Assembly (NCBI GenBank): GCA_040753075.1
Contig: JBFMHA010000095.1
Coordinates: 1-8,690, forward strand
DNA length: 8,690 bases
Reading direction: 5' to 3'
Source: UBA6814 sp040753075
GTDB lineage: Bacteria; Desulfobacterota; Desulfovibrionia; Desulfovibrionales; Desulfovibrionaceae
Both the position numbers and the translations under genes were made by a program. Position 1 is the stretch's first letter. Each line of letters starts with the position of its first letter. Of the stretch, positions 1-5,678 are shown piece by piece. Under the pieces are notes generated by a model. It was not told where the DNA came from, ran no database searches, and saw only the letters and a program-made list of their open reading frames with translations.

Positions 1-1743
1 TCGGCCGCCAATTTCCTGCTCTGCCGCCTGCCCGATTCCGGGCCCGACGCGCCGGAGCTGGCCCGCCGCCTGCTCCTGGAGCACGGCGTGGCCATCCGGG
101 TCTGCGCCAACTTCACCGGCCTCGGCGACCGGCACTTCCGGGTGGCGGTGCGCGGGGAGGAGGACAACGGCCGGCTCCTGGACGCCCTGGCCGCATCCCT
201 GGCCGCGCCCCGGCCCCCGGTGTTCCTGCGGCCCCGCCGCACCCCGGCCCTGATGGTCCAGGCCACCTCGTCCAACGCGGGCAAGAGCGTGCTCTGCGCG
301 GCCCTGTGCCGCATCCTGCTCCAGGACGGCTACGCCGTGGCCCCCTTCAAGGCCCAGAACATGAGCCTCAACTCCTTCGTGGACCGGCAGGGCCGCGAAC
401 TGGGCCGGGCCCAGGCCACCCAGGCCCGGGCCTGCCGCCTGGACCCGGACGCCCGCATGAACCCGGTGCTGCTCAAGCCCAACTCGGACACCGGCTCCCA
501 GGTCATCCTCCTGGGCCGGCCGGTCGGCGCCATGAGCGTGGCCGAGTACGTGGAGGCCAAGCCCGCCCTGTTCCAGGCCGCGCGCGCGGCCTACGACGAG
601 CTGGCCGAGGAGTGCGAGGTCATGGTCCTGGAGGGCGCGGGCAGCCCGGCGGAGATCAACCTCAAGGCCCACGACATCGTGAACATGCGCATGGCCGCCC
701 ACGCCGGGGCCCGGGTGCTCCTGGCCGGGGACATCGACCGGGGCGGGGTGTTCGCGGCCCTGGCCGGCACCATGGACCTCCTGAGCGAATCCGAGCGAGG
801 CCTGGTGGCCGGGTTCGTGCTCAACAAGTTCCGGGGCGACCCCGCGCTGCTCGGCCCGGCGCTGGCGGCGCTGACCCGCCGCACCGGCAGGCCCTTCCTG
901 GGCGTCGTGCCCTTCCTGCGCGACCTGGGCCTGCCCGAGGAGGACTCGGTGTCCTTCAAGAGCGGCGTCCTGGACCAGGCCCCGGACCCGGCCCGGGTGG
1001 TGGACGTGGCCTTCCTGGACCTGCCCCACGTGTCCAACTTCACGGACCTGGACCCCCTGGCCGGGGAGCCCGACGTGCGCGTGCGCATCGTGCGCCGCGC
1101 CGCCGACCTGGGCGAGCCCCACGCCCTGATCCTGCCCGGGTCCAAGAACGTGCCCGGCGACCTGGCGCACCTGCGCGCCTCGGGCCTGGCCGACGCGGTG
1201 CTGGCCCTGGCCGCCGCCGGCCGCGCCGAGATCGTGGGCCTGTGCGCCGGCATGCAGATGCTGGGCCTGTCCATCGCCGACCCGCACGGCCTGGAGTCGG
1301 CCGCCGGCCATGCCATGCCCGGCCTGGGCCTGCTGGCCGTGGACACCGAACTGGCCGAGGCCAAGACCCTGGTCCAGGCCCGGGCCGAGCACCTGGAGTC
1401 CGGACTGGAGTTGCACGGCTACGAGATCCACCACGGCCGCACCGCGCCGCGGGACGCCTCGGCCGCGCCCGCGGTGCGCCGCGCCGACGGCGAGGCCGTC
1501 GGCTTTGCCGCGCCCGGGGGCCTGGTCTGGGGCACCTACCTGCACGGAGCCTTCGACGCCGACCCCTTCCGCCGCTGGTTCGTGGACCGGCTGCGGGTCC
1601 GGGCCGGCCTGCCCGCCCTGGGCCGCATCCAGACGGCCTTCGACCTGGAGCCGGCCCTGGACCGCCTGGCCGACGCGGTGCGCGCCAGCCTGGACATGGG
1701 CCGCATCCGCGCCCTGCTCGGCCTGCCCGAACGGCGTTCGTGA
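1..1743 (+). CDS. cobQ: CobD-CobQ fusion: threonine-phosphate decarboxylase C-terminus joined to complete cobyric acid synthase (5' partial)
   Basis: The frame is open from base 1 to the TGA at 1741-1743, giving 580 visible residues; the true start lies upstream of the window. Residues 1 to about 70 match the end of CobD, the PLP-dependent decarboxylase that makes aminopropanol phosphate: ANFLLCRL, then IRVCANFTGLGDRHFRVAVR, where the last arginine is the usual carboxylate-binding one of this fold. After a short Pro/Arg linker a full CobQ/CbiP begins at the Met at 253-255 (496 residues, normal family length). It shows the ATP-site motif ATSSNAGKS, PFKAQNMSLNSF, GDIDRGGVFA, NKFRGD and LPGSKN. 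The glutaminase domain carries GLCAGMQMLG (nucleophile Cys codon 1243-1245) and YLHGAF (His codon 1543-1545). CobQ uses glutamine and ATP to amidate adenosylcobyrinate a,c-diamide to cobyric acid, in the cytoplasm. No stop and no ribosome site separate the two parts, so I read one fused protein. GLCAG replaces the GLCGG I would expect. Confidence 0.93.
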   Translation, partial: SAANFLLCRLPDSGPDAPELARRLLLEHGVAIRVCANFTGLGDRHFRVAVRGEEDNGRLLDALAASLAAPRPPVFLRPRRTPALMVQATSSNAGKSVLCAALCRILLQDGYAVAPFKAQNMSLNSFVDRQGRELGRAQATQARACRLDPDARMNPVLLKPNSDTGSQVILLGRPVGAMSVAEYVEAKPALFQAARAAYDELAEECEVMVLEGAGSPAEINLKAHDIVNMRMAAHAGARVLLAGDIDRGGVFAALAGTMDLLSESERGLVAGFVLNKFRGDPALLGPALAALTRRTGRPFLGVVPFLRDLGLPEEDSVSFKSGVLDQAPDPARVVDVAFLDLPHVSNFTDLDPLAGEPDVRVRIVRRAADLGEPHALILPGSKNVPGDLAHLRASGLADAVLALAAAGRAEIVGLCAGMQMLGLSIADPHGLESAAGHAMPGLGLLAVDTELAEAKTLVQARAEHLESGLELHGYEIHHGRTAPRDASAAPAVRRADGEAVGFAAPGGLVWGTYLHGAFDADPFRRWFVDRLRVRAGLPALGRIQTAFDLEPALDRLADAVRASLDMGRIRALLGLPERRS

Positions 1744-1861
1744 CCGCGGCGGGCCTTGAACTCCAGAGACGGCTCTATTGTAGCGTCCGGCACGTTCTGC
1801 AACGCGCCACAGAATAACATGTATGCGCCACCCAAGAACTATTCCTTCCCATCCGGCATCC

Positions 1862-1877
1862 CGTGAAACTTTTCACG
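1862..1877. promoter_or_regulatory. 16-bp perfect palindrome, possible operator
   Basis: CGTGAAA and TTTCACG form exact 7-base inverted arms around a CT centre. The spacer is too small for an RNA hairpin, so a dimeric DNA-binding protein site is the more natural reading. It lies in the spacer between the cobQ fusion and the MucR-type gene, about 160 bases before that gene's start. Nearby, GCGCCAC occurs twice as a direct repeat at 1804-1810 and 1825-1831, a 21-base step equal to two helical turns. No binding protein can be named. Confidence 0.35.
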
Positions 1878-1963
1878 ATTTCCCCTGAATTCAGCCGATA
1901 ACGGGGACTCGTCCGGCCTGCAGCGGCCGTAAGCCCTTCCGCACGTTTTCTGCACAATGCTCT

Positions 1964-1990
1964 GTTGCATTGCAACGGTGCATGTATTAT
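1964..1990 (+). promoter_or_regulatory. Putative promoter and operator of the MucR-type gene
   Basis: A good -10-like hexamer, TATTAT, sits at 1985-1990, about 33 bases before the start codon and in the most AT-rich part of the spacer. The perfect inverted repeat GTTGCA-T-TGCAAC (1964-1976) lies where a -35 box would be. The best -35 match, TTGCAT at 1965-1970, gives a 14-base spacer, shorter than the usual 16-18, so the promoter may depend on an activator. The palindrome may instead serve in autorepression, which is known for Ros/MucR proteins; that link is inference. Confidence 0.4.
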
Positions 1991-2022
1991 GTAGCCCGAA
2001 ACAACCCTGTGGAGGAACGTCC

Positions 2023-2415
2023 ATGGACGATTTTCTGAAAGAAGCATTGGAGATCGCCAAGGCCCAGGCCAGCGTGCGGACCATGTCCGAGGAGGAGATC
2101 CTGGCCATGGTGCAGAAGCTGGCGACCAGCCTGGCCCGCCTTGCCGGCGAAACCCCTCTGGCCGAGGCGGAGGAAGCCCCGGCCACGGACCCCAAGAAGG
2201 CCATCCGTGAGAAGTCCGTCACCTGCCTGGAGTGCGGCAAGAGCTTCAAGGTGCTGACCAAGCGGCACCTGGCGTCGCACGGCCTCACCGCGGCCGAGTA
2301 CAAGGAGAAGTGGGGCTACCCCAAGAAGACCACCCTGGTCTGCAAGGGCCTGGCCCGCGAACGCCGCAAGAAGATGGCCGAGATGAAGCTCTGGGAGCGC
2401 CGCAAGAAGGCGTAG
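2023..2415 (+). CDS. MucR/Ros-family zinc-finger transcriptional regulator
   Basis: The 130-residue product belongs by motif to the MucR/Ros family of bacterial zinc-finger DNA-binding proteins. In Agrobacterium and rhizobia these regulate virulence, polysaccharide and cell-cycle genes; the target in this organism is unknown. Residues 1-45 are helical (FLKEALEIAKAQ, EEILAMVQKLATSLARL) and probably drive oligomerisation. Residues 46-60 are an acidic Ala/Pro linker. The finger is residues 66-100: CLECGKSF (Cys68, Cys71), KRHLASH (His82, His86), then the family signature GLTAAEYKEKWGYP. The tail is strongly basic (RERRKK, WERRKK). The Cys-to-His spacing is 10 residues, whereas Ros as I remember it has 9. 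The ATG at 2023 is chosen because GGAGG at 2011-2015 lies 7 bases before it. The gene stands alone, with its own promoter region and terminator. Confidence 0.9.
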   Translation: MDDFLKEALEIAKAQASVRTMSEEEILAMVQKLATSLARLAGETPLAEAEEAPATDPKKAIREKSVTCLECGKSFKVLTKRHLASHGLTAAEYKEKWGYPKKTTLVCKGLARERRKKMAEMKLWERRKKA

Positions 2416-2440
2416 CCCCAGGCTCCTGCGCTGTGATCGA

Positions 2441-2470
2441 GACCGCCCGGCCCTGCCGGGCGGTCTTTTT
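2441..2470 (+). terminator. Rho-independent terminator of the MucR-type gene
   Basis: GACCGCCCGG (2441-2450) pairs perfectly with CCGGGCGGTC (2456-2465) across a 5-base loop and is followed directly by five T (2466-2470). It begins 26 bases after the TAG of the regulator gene. This is a textbook intrinsic terminator on the plus strand. Confidence 0.93.
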
Positions 2471-2797
2471 CTTGCCGGGTCCGGGCCAATACGAATTCCG
2501 GGAAGGGACCGGCCCTCCGGCCGCGTCTCCGAAGCCCGCCCGGGAGGACGCGCACGGCTTCATCCGGGCCGTGGCGCGGGTCGCACGACGCAGCCTGCAC
2601 GACGCACAACACGGCAGGAAGGCAGGGGAGCCGAGACGCGCCGTGTCATGAAACCTGCCTACGCAGGTTTCCCGCCACGGCCGTTATCGCAAGGCATGTC
2701 TTTGCATTCCGACCGGAGGAGCATCCGGTTTCTCCCCGTGCTGCGGGGCATGGGACGGCAACCACGCTTCCCGGCTTCCGAAATGCCGCGAAGAACC
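2471..2797. other. Gene-free spacer between two facing terminators
   Basis: No convincing coding sequence is present here on either strand. The longest plus-strand frame (from 2648) has no suitable ribosome site and runs through the minus-strand terminator. The stretch holds a 42-base two-tier hairpin (2640-2681), a 6-bp inverted repeat ACCGGA/TCCGGT (2712-2717, 2724-2729) and a 5-bp one CCCCG/CGGGG (2734-2738, 2744-2748). A small structured RNA is possible, but I see neither a clear promoter nor a plus-strand T-tract that would define one. Confidence 0.5.
2640..2681. repeat. Two-tier inverted repeat, strong potential hairpin
   Basis: The inner stem GAAACCTGC (2650-2658) pairs perfectly with GCAGGTTTC (2663-2671) over the 4-base loop CTAC. 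The outer stem GCCGTG (2640-2645) pairs with CACGGC (2676-2681). The two stems are separated by a symmetric 4x4 internal loop (TCAT opposite CCGC). No T-run follows on either side, so it is not an intrinsic terminator. It could be part of a small RNA, a REP-like palindrome, or an operator: the inner part is a 22-base inverted repeat. Confidence 0.6.
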
Positions 2798-2828
2798 AAA
2801 AAAAAGCGCCCCCGGAAACCGGGGGCGC
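2798..2828 (-). terminator. Rho-independent terminator of the PopZ-like gene
   Basis: Read on the minus strand, GCGCCCCCGG (complement of 2819-2828) pairs perfectly with CCGGGGGCGC (complement of 2806-2815) over a 3-base loop. Eight consecutive T follow (A-run at 2798-2805 on the plus strand). It starts 22 bases after the stop codon of the acidic repeat protein. Confidence 0.95.
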
Positions 2829-2850
2829 GCGAAAATCCGTTGCCCGGGGG

Positions 2851-4233
2851 CTAGGCGAGTTCTTTGGCCAGGGCCGCGATCTCCTCGCGGATGATGCGCG
2901 CCGCGGCCGCGGGAACGGCCTTCTCCAGGATCTTTTCCAGGTCCTGGCGCAGGGTGTCCTTGAGGTCCTCCAGGTCGTCCCGGGTAAGCACCTTGCCCTC
3001 CAGGGCGCCCAGACGGGCGGACAGGCCGTCCTCCAGGCTGTCCAGGCGGGCGTTGAGGCCCTCCATGACCTCGGCCGGGACCGCGGCGGCCTCCGGCGCA
3101 GGCCCGGCCGCCGGAGTCGGTTCGGCCGGCTCGGCAGGCTCGGCCAGGGCCTCGTCCAGGGCCTGGTCCGCGGCCAACTCCGCGGCCGGGCTCTCCAGGG
3201 AGGCCAGAAGATCGTCGTCCGCCTCCTCCAGGCCGGCCAGCAGGTCGTCGGCGTCGGCCGGGGCCTCGGCCTCCGCGGCCGGGGCCGGGGCCGGCTTGGC
3301 CGCGGGCTCTTCGTCCCCCAGGCCGTCCAGCAGGTCGTCCAGCTTGGACAGGTCCAGGTCGTCGTCCAGTCCGGCCAGGGCGTCCTCCTCCTCGGCCGGG
3401 GCCGCAGGCTCCTCGGGTTCGGGCTCCGGCGCGGGAGCGGCCTTGGCCGCGGGCTTGGGAGCGGGCTTGGGAGCGGGAGCTTCGGCCGGGGCCTCGTCCA
3501 GCAGGTCGTCCAGGGAGGCGGCCACATCGTCGCCGGGCAGGTCGGCGCCCAGGTCCTGGTCCAGGCCCAGGTCGGAAAGGTCGAGTTCGTCCTCCGGGCT
3601 GGCCGCGGCGGCCGGGGCCTTGGCCGGAGCCTCGCCGGCCAGGTCGTCCAGCCCGGCCAGGTCGTCCAGCCCGGCCAGCAGGTCCTCGTCCAGGTCCTCG
3701 GCCGGGGCCGGGGCCGCAGCCTTGGCCGCGGTCTTGGCCGGGGCCGGAGCCTCGCCGGCCAGGTCGTCCAGCCCGGCCAGCAGCTCCGCATCCAGGTCGT
3801 CGTCAGCCGGAGCCGGGGCCGGAGCCTCGCCGGCCAGGTCGTCCAGCCCGGCCAGCAGGTCCTCGTCCAGGTCCTCGGCCGGGGCGGGGGCCGCAGCCTT
3901 GGCCGCGGGCTTGGCCGGGGCCGGAGCCTCGCCGGCCAGGTCGTCCAGCCCGGCCAGCAGGTCCTCGTCCAGGTCCTCGGCCGGGGCCGGGGCCGCAGCC
4001 GCCTTGGCCGCGGGCTTGGCCGGGGCGGGCTCGCCGCCGCCAAAGGCCGCCGCCAGATCGCCTCCGCCCGCCGCAGGCTTGCCGCTCTCGGCGTCGTCGG
4101 AGAAGAGGTCCTCCAGCTCCTGCTCGAAGCTCAGGTCCACGTCCGCGTCAGAGCCGGCGCCGCCGCTCTCGGTGAGTTCACCCTTCTTGATGATGTCGGT
4201 GAGTTCGAGGATTTCGTCGTCGGCCGGAACCAT
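2851..4233 (-). CDS. Acidic Ala/Pro-rich repeat protein with PopZ-like layout, function unknown
   Basis: The 460-residue product has no enzyme motif, signal peptide or membrane segment, so it is predicted cytoplasmic. Residues 6-13 read DEILELTD, followed by IIKKG. A second short acidic motif, DLSFEQELEDLFSD, spans 33-46. Residues 50-385 are a low-complexity Ala/Pro/Asp/Glu linker containing four near-identical tandem repeats (69-202) built on EDLDEDLLAGLDDLAGEA, then degenerate copies (DLSKLDDLLDGL, DADDLLAGLEEADDDLLASL). Residues about 389-460 are predicted helical and partly coiled-coil, ending LRQDLEKILEKAV and PAAAARIIREEIAALAKEL. This order (ELTD motif, acidic Pro-rich disordered linker, C-terminal oligomerising helices with an REEI core) resembles the polar scaffold PopZ of Alphaproteobacteria, as I remember that sequence. 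Homology is not proven, and convergent low complexity is possible. GAGGG (complement of 4239-4243) lies 5 bases before the ATG. The gene follows cytochrome c3 and has its own terminator. Confidence 0.85.
   Translation of the reverse strand: MVPADDEILELTDIIKKGELTESGGAGSDADVDLSFEQELEDLFSDDAESGKPAAGGGDLAAAFGGGEPAPAKPAAKAAAAPAPAEDLDEDLLAGLDDLAGEAPAPAKPAAKAAAPAPAEDLDEDLLAGLDDLAGEAPAPAPADDDLDAELLAGLDDLAGEAPAPAKTAAKAAAPAPAEDLDEDLLAGLDDLAGLDDLAGEAPAKAPAAAASPEDELDLSDLGLDQDLGADLPGDDVAASLDDLLDEAPAEAPAPKPAPKPAAKAAPAPEPEPEEPAAPAEEEDALAGLDDDLDLSKLDDLLDGLGDEEPAAKPAPAPAAEAEAPADADDLLAGLEEADDDLLASLESPAAELAADQALDEALAEPAEPAEPTPAAGPAPEAAAVPAEVMEGLNARLDSLEDGLSARLGALEGKVLTRDDLEDLKDTLRQDLEKILEKAVPAAAARIIREEIAALAKELA
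3628..4029 (-). repeat. In-frame tandem repeats of about 102 bases within the PopZ-like gene
   Basis: Four units encode protein residues 69-103 (35 aa), 104-137 (34 aa), 138-162 (25 aa, with KPAAKAAAPAPA missing and some substitutions) and 163-202 (40 aa). The shared start CTCGCCGGCCAGGTCGTCCA occurs at 3631, 3751, 3826 and 3928 on the plus strand, giving steps of 120, 75 and 102 bases. The 120-base step is explained by an exact extra 18-base copy (3643-3660 = 3661-3678) that doubles the six residues LAGLDD. All differences are multiples of three, so the reading frame is kept. Confidence 0.93.
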
Positions 4234-4256
4234 GGCAGCCCTCGGCAGTTTGGAGG

Positions 4257-4282
4257 AAAGGGGGGCCGCGCTGCGGCCCCCC
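4257..4282 (-). terminator. Intercistronic terminator or attenuator after cytochrome c3
   Basis: On the minus strand GGGGGGCCGC (complement of 4273-4282) pairs perfectly over 10 bases with GCGGCCCCCC (complement of 4260-4269), with a 3-base loop. Only three T follow. It starts 11 bases after the cytochrome c3 stop and ends just before the ribosome site of the next gene. With so short a T-run it may terminate only part of the transcripts, or mainly protect the abundant cytochrome mRNA from 3' decay. Confidence 0.75.
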
Positions 4283-4293
4283 GGATCATTCAG

Positions 4294-4692
4294 CTAGGGA
4301 TGGCAAACGGACTTGGCGCAGCTCTTCAGCTTCTTGCCGGCTTCCTTGTCCAGCTTGGCCGCCTCGGCGTCGTGGCAGGACACGCAGGTGGAAACCTTGG
4401 CCTTCTTGTTGTGCATGGCCTGGTAGTAGGACTTCACGCTCTTGTCGGCCTTGTCCATCACATCGTGGCAGCCGGCGTCGGAGCACTTCTTGACCGCGCC
4501 CGCGCCGTCCCACTCGTGGTGGCAATCCTTGCAGTCGACCTTCTTGTGGGTGGAATGGTTGAAGACCACGCTCTTCTGGGTCTTCGCCATCTTCAGCCCG
4601 TCCGCCGGGGCCTTGGCGGCGGCCAGGGCCGCCACGGCAAAGAAACAGACCACGACGGCGCTCGTCAGGAACACGGAAAACACACGTTTCAT
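4294..4692 (-). CDS. cycA: Periplasmic tetraheme cytochrome c3 (class III, type I)
   Basis: The 132-residue precursor has a signal peptide (MKRVFSVFLT start, hydrophobic core, probable cut after ALA at 22-24). The mature part beginning AAKAPADGLKM closely follows the Desulfovibrio vulgaris cytochrome c3 that I remember. Four heme sites have the family's alternating spacing: CKDCH (54-58), CSDAGCH (70-76), CVSCH (103-107) and CAKSVCH (125-131). The distal ligands are His46 and His49 (FNHSTH), His59 (CHH) and His94 (AMH), so all four hemes can be bis-His. The protein shuttles low-potential electrons in the periplasm, taking them from hydrogenases and passing them to transmembrane complexes during sulfate respiration. 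The start is chosen because GGAGGAG (complement of 4701-4707) lies 8 bases upstream and the signal peptide begins there; an upstream in-frame Met would add a poor leader. The symbol follows Desulfovibrio use. Confidence 0.97.
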   Translation of the reverse strand: MKRVFSVFLTSAVVVCFFAVAALAAAKAPADGLKMAKTQKSVVFNHSTHKKVDCKDCHHEWDGAGAVKKCSDAGCHDVMDKADKSVKSYYQAMHNKKAKVSTCVSCHDAEAAKLDKEAGKKLKSCAKSVCHP

Positions 4693-4747
4693 CTGCTTCG
4701 CTCCTCCTGCTTGCATTGATTGAAAGCGTTACGCCTTCATCTACAAG

Positions 4748-4776
4748 CCCTTAGGTCACTCCAACTGGGCTGTCAA
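4748..4776 (-). promoter_or_regulatory. Sigma-70-type promoter of cytochrome c3
   Basis: A perfect -35 box, TTGACA (complement of 4771-4776), is followed by a 17-base spacer and the weak -10-like hexamer TAAGGG (complement of 4748-4753). Transcription would start about 50 bases before the cytochrome ATG. The consensus -35 and ideal spacing suit a highly expressed gene, but the poor -10 lowers certainty. Confidence 0.6.
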
Positions 4777-4853
4777 GGAAAAGACGGCCTGTGGCGCGGC
4801 TCCGCGGGCTCCCCCCTAACCGTAGCACAATCCGGACCAACCCGGAATGCGCC

Positions 4854-5624
4854 TTATCCTACCGCTCCGCTCCCATACTTCTCCAGGTAGCCGCGCGGCG
4901 TGATCATCCGGCCCTCCGCCAGGCGCGTGGCGGAGTTGCCCACCACCAGGATGGAGAGCATGTCCACCTGCGCCGGGTCCAGGTCCGCCAGCTCCGCGGC
5001 GAGCACCGCCTGGCCCGGCCGGAACGCGTTGCGCACCAGGCCCACCGGCGTGCGCGGCCCGCGGAGCCGGGCCACGATCTCCAGGGCGCGGGGCAGTTGC
5101 CAGTCCCGCTTCCGGGAGCGAGGATTGTAGATGACCAGCACGAAGTCCGCCCCGACCGCAGCCTCCAGCCGGCGCTCGATGGCCGCCCAGGGGGTCATGA
5201 GGTCGGACAGGCTCACGCAGGCGAAATCGTGGGTGAGCGGCGCGCCGAGCAGCGCCGCGGCGGCGGCCAGGGCCGGCACCCCGGGCAGCACCCGGATGTC
5301 CAGCTCGCCGAGCAGCCCCCGCTCCGCGGCCAGCTCCAGCACCAGGCCGGCCATGGCGTACACCCCCGCGTCGCCCGAGGACACCACCGCCACCCGCCGG
5401 CCGGACCGGGCCGCGTCCAGGGCCGCGCCCGCCCGCTCCATCTCCCCGGTCATGCCCGTGGCCAGCAACTCCTTGCCCGCGGCCAGCTCCGGCGGGACCA
5501 GGTCCAGGTAGCGCCGGTAGCCCACGATGAGCTGGGCCGAGGCCAGGGCCTCCCGGCACTGCGGGGTGAGCAGCGCCGCATCCCCCGGCCCCAGGCTGAC
5601 CACCTCCAGAAGTCCTCCCGCCAT
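4854..5624 (-). CDS. cbiH: Cobalt-factor III / precorrin-3B C17-methyltransferase (CbiH/CobJ)
   Basis: The 256-residue product is a full-length tetrapyrrole methylase. It transfers a methyl from S-adenosylmethionine to C17 of the cobalt-bound precursor and contracts the ring. Motifs in order: VVSLGPGD at the N-terminus (the GPG loop of the fold), VVSSGDAGVYAMAGL near residue 80, PGVPALAAAAALLGAPLTHD, the family block SLSDLMTPWAAIERRL, then VIYNPRSRKRDW and VVGNSATR. I use cbiH rather than cobJ because cbiG lies next to it, which marks the anaerobic early-cobalt route. The ATG is preceded at once by a purine-rich GGGGGAGG (complement of 5626-5633). The gene lies 54 bases downstream of cbiG on the same strand, so the two are probably cotranscribed. 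I see no clear intrinsic terminator after it. Confidence 0.95.
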   Translation of the reverse strand: MAGGLLEVVSLGPGDAALLTPQCREALASAQLIVGYRRYLDLVPPELAAGKELLATGMTGEMERAGAALDAARSGRRVAVVSSGDAGVYAMAGLVLELAAERGLLGELDIRVLPGVPALAAAAALLGAPLTHDFACVSLSDLMTPWAAIERRLEAAVGADFVLVIYNPRSRKRDWQLPRALEIVARLRGPRTPVGLVRNAFRPGQAVLAAELADLDPAQVDMLSILVVGNSATRLAEGRMITPRGYLEKYGSGAVG

Positions 5625-5678
5625 GCCTCCCCCTTCGCCCGCCAGTCTCCAGGCAAAAAACTGCGTCCCGCCGGCCCG

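Noticed and set aside
1785..1800. Sigma-54-like GGCACG ... TGCAA in the spacer
   Set aside because: The GG and GC elements are 8 bases apart instead of the required 10.
1771..1805. Minus-strand TTGCAG - 14 bases - TACAAT promoter-like pair
   Set aside because: The spacer is too short and no minus-strand gene lies downstream; it would run antisense into cobQ.
306..1817. Long plus-strand frame of 503 codons overlapping the cobQ fusion
   Set aside because: The translation is Pro/Gly/Arg-rich with no domain; it is an out-of-frame shadow in very GC-rich DNA over a clear CobQ.
2648..2854. Possible 68-residue basic protein on the plus strand
   Set aside because: No suitable ribosome site; its first codons form the 2650-2671 hairpin stem and its end runs through the minus-strand terminator (2798-2828).
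3628..4029. Regularly spaced repeats considered as a CRISPR array
   Set aside because: The units are contiguous and protein-coding, with in-frame length changes and no unique spacers.
2864..4297. 477-codon Ser/Ala/Arg-rich plus-strand frame opposite the PopZ-like gene
   Set aside because: It is the mirror of the repeat-coding strand, has no recognisable motif, and runs through the hairpin after cytochrome c3. The minus-strand frame has the ribosome site, terminator and structured ends.
4717..4853. Cobalamin riboswitch sought near the cobalamin genes
   Set aside because: No B12-box-like core or supporting fold was seen upstream of cbiG or elsewhere in the window; the region upstream of the cobD-cobQ start is outside it.
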